Assembly: GCA_018881555.1 (NCBI GenBank)
Contig: JACAXG010000053.1
Location: 4,391,210-4,455,209, forward strand
Length of the DNA stretch: 64,000 nucleotides
Direction of reading: 5' to 3'
Source: Amblyornis subalaris
Lineage: Eukaryota; Chordata; Aves; Passeriformes; Ptilonorhynchidae
In this document: piece by piece, positions 63,601 to 64,000 of the stretch
How the letters are laid out: every line of letters starts with the position of its first letter
Numbering within the stretch: position 1 is the first letter of the stretch
The notes under the pieces: model-generated
Told to the model about the DNA's origin: nothing
What the model saw: the letters and a program-made list of their open reading frames with translations, nothing else
Database searches by the model: none
Position numbers and translations under genes: made by a program

Positions 63601-64000
63601 GATTCCTGGATGTTTTCTGTGCCTCGTGGCTGGAGCAGCTGGTGAGGAGGCTGCCGTGGGAAAGCCTTCAGCAGGACTGGCCTGCAGGTTNCAGGCTGAT
63701 GTGCATCTAGCGCTGACTGCTAGAAATCTGGACACAAGTTTAAGAGCCAAATGGCTATAANAAGTTATCTATCGGTGTTTGGAACCCAAGAGGGGATTTG
63801 GCCTTTGCTTAGAAGATGTCAAACCACCACAGGATGATGGTGTAAGCATCATCTGCAAGTGCCTGACGAGAAAATGGTCATGTAGCCATCTTAGAGGTGT
63901 GTTATCAACTCTGTGTGTGATCTGCTGGGCATTCAAGGCCATAAACCAGATCACTGGTGCTGTTTTTAGAGGGCCACAGGCTTTGTGTGTTTTTTTGGCA

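Larger units (their letters stand above)
19921..64000 (+). other. TSPAN7: TSPAN7 intron 1 (5' part, at least 44 kb)
   Basis: From the exon 1 donor to the window end, no frame encodes the expected exon 2 peptide (the rest of helix 1, the small extracellular loop and helix 2). Intron 1 is therefore at least 44,080 bp here. A long first intron fits the large TSPAN7 gene of mammals. No other protein-coding gene was recognised within it on either strand. The intron holds the repeats and candidate elements listed separately. Between them (21.0-33.2, 34.4-38.6, 42.0-46.6, 48-54, 56.9-58.1 and 60.7-64.0 kb) I see ordinary non-coding sequence. Confidence 0.8.

Noticed and set aside
63947..64000. CAG followed by ATCACTGGTGC, resembling the start of TSPAN7 exon 2 (ITG)
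   Set aside because: The first three codons match the expected ITG, but translation then diverges completely from the conserved tetraspanin sequence, and there is no pyrimidine tract before the AG. Taken as coincidence.

Overview
This window is vertebrate nuclear DNA, almost certainly from a bird. Three short insertions carry the 3' end of CR1 LINEs, the main interspersed repeat of bird genomes, each with the characteristic terminal octamer repeat. Repeat content is low, coding density is very low, and one vertebrate CpG-island promoter is present. About 140 isolated single-base Ns are scattered through the window, as in a draft assembly with masked ambiguous or heterozygous sites. The species cannot be named from the sequence.

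Only one protein-coding exon can be supported. At 19840-19920 (+) lies the first coding exon of TSPAN7 (tetraspanin-7; CD231/A15/TALLA-1). It encodes the first 27 residues, the cytoplasmic N-terminus and the start of transmembrane helix 1, and ends at a consensus GT donor. It sits in a CpG island of about 1.7 kb (roughly 19195-20890) with a long pyrimidine-rich tract just upstream of the ATG. A 30-codon upstream ORF lies in the same island. An AT/AC microsatellite lies about 180 bp into the intron.

Layout: 1-19190 is 5' intergenic DNA with one CR1 fragment and no recognisable exon; in mammals OTC is the upstream neighbour, but none of its exons was recognised here. 19195-20890 is the CpG-island promoter, exon 1 and the start of intron 1. 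From 19921 to the window end, at least 44 kb is TSPAN7 intron 1, and exon 2 is not reached. The intron holds two CR1 tails, several homopolymer and tandem repeats, a perfect 11-bp hairpin, a perfect 16-bp AT palindrome, and three CpG-richer patches near 41.4-41.7, 55.6-56.1 and 58.2-58.4 kb. The first patch contains a short segment bounded by good splice signals that could be an alternative or frame-shifting exon.

I found no operon, CRISPR array, phage, tRNA or rRNA, and no convincing evidence of an undescribed multi-gene system. The long open frames elsewhere look like chance ORFs. The most useful leads concern regulation of TSPAN7: the uORF, the uninterrupted in-frame leader, the candidate exon at 41.6 kb and the intronic CpG patches.
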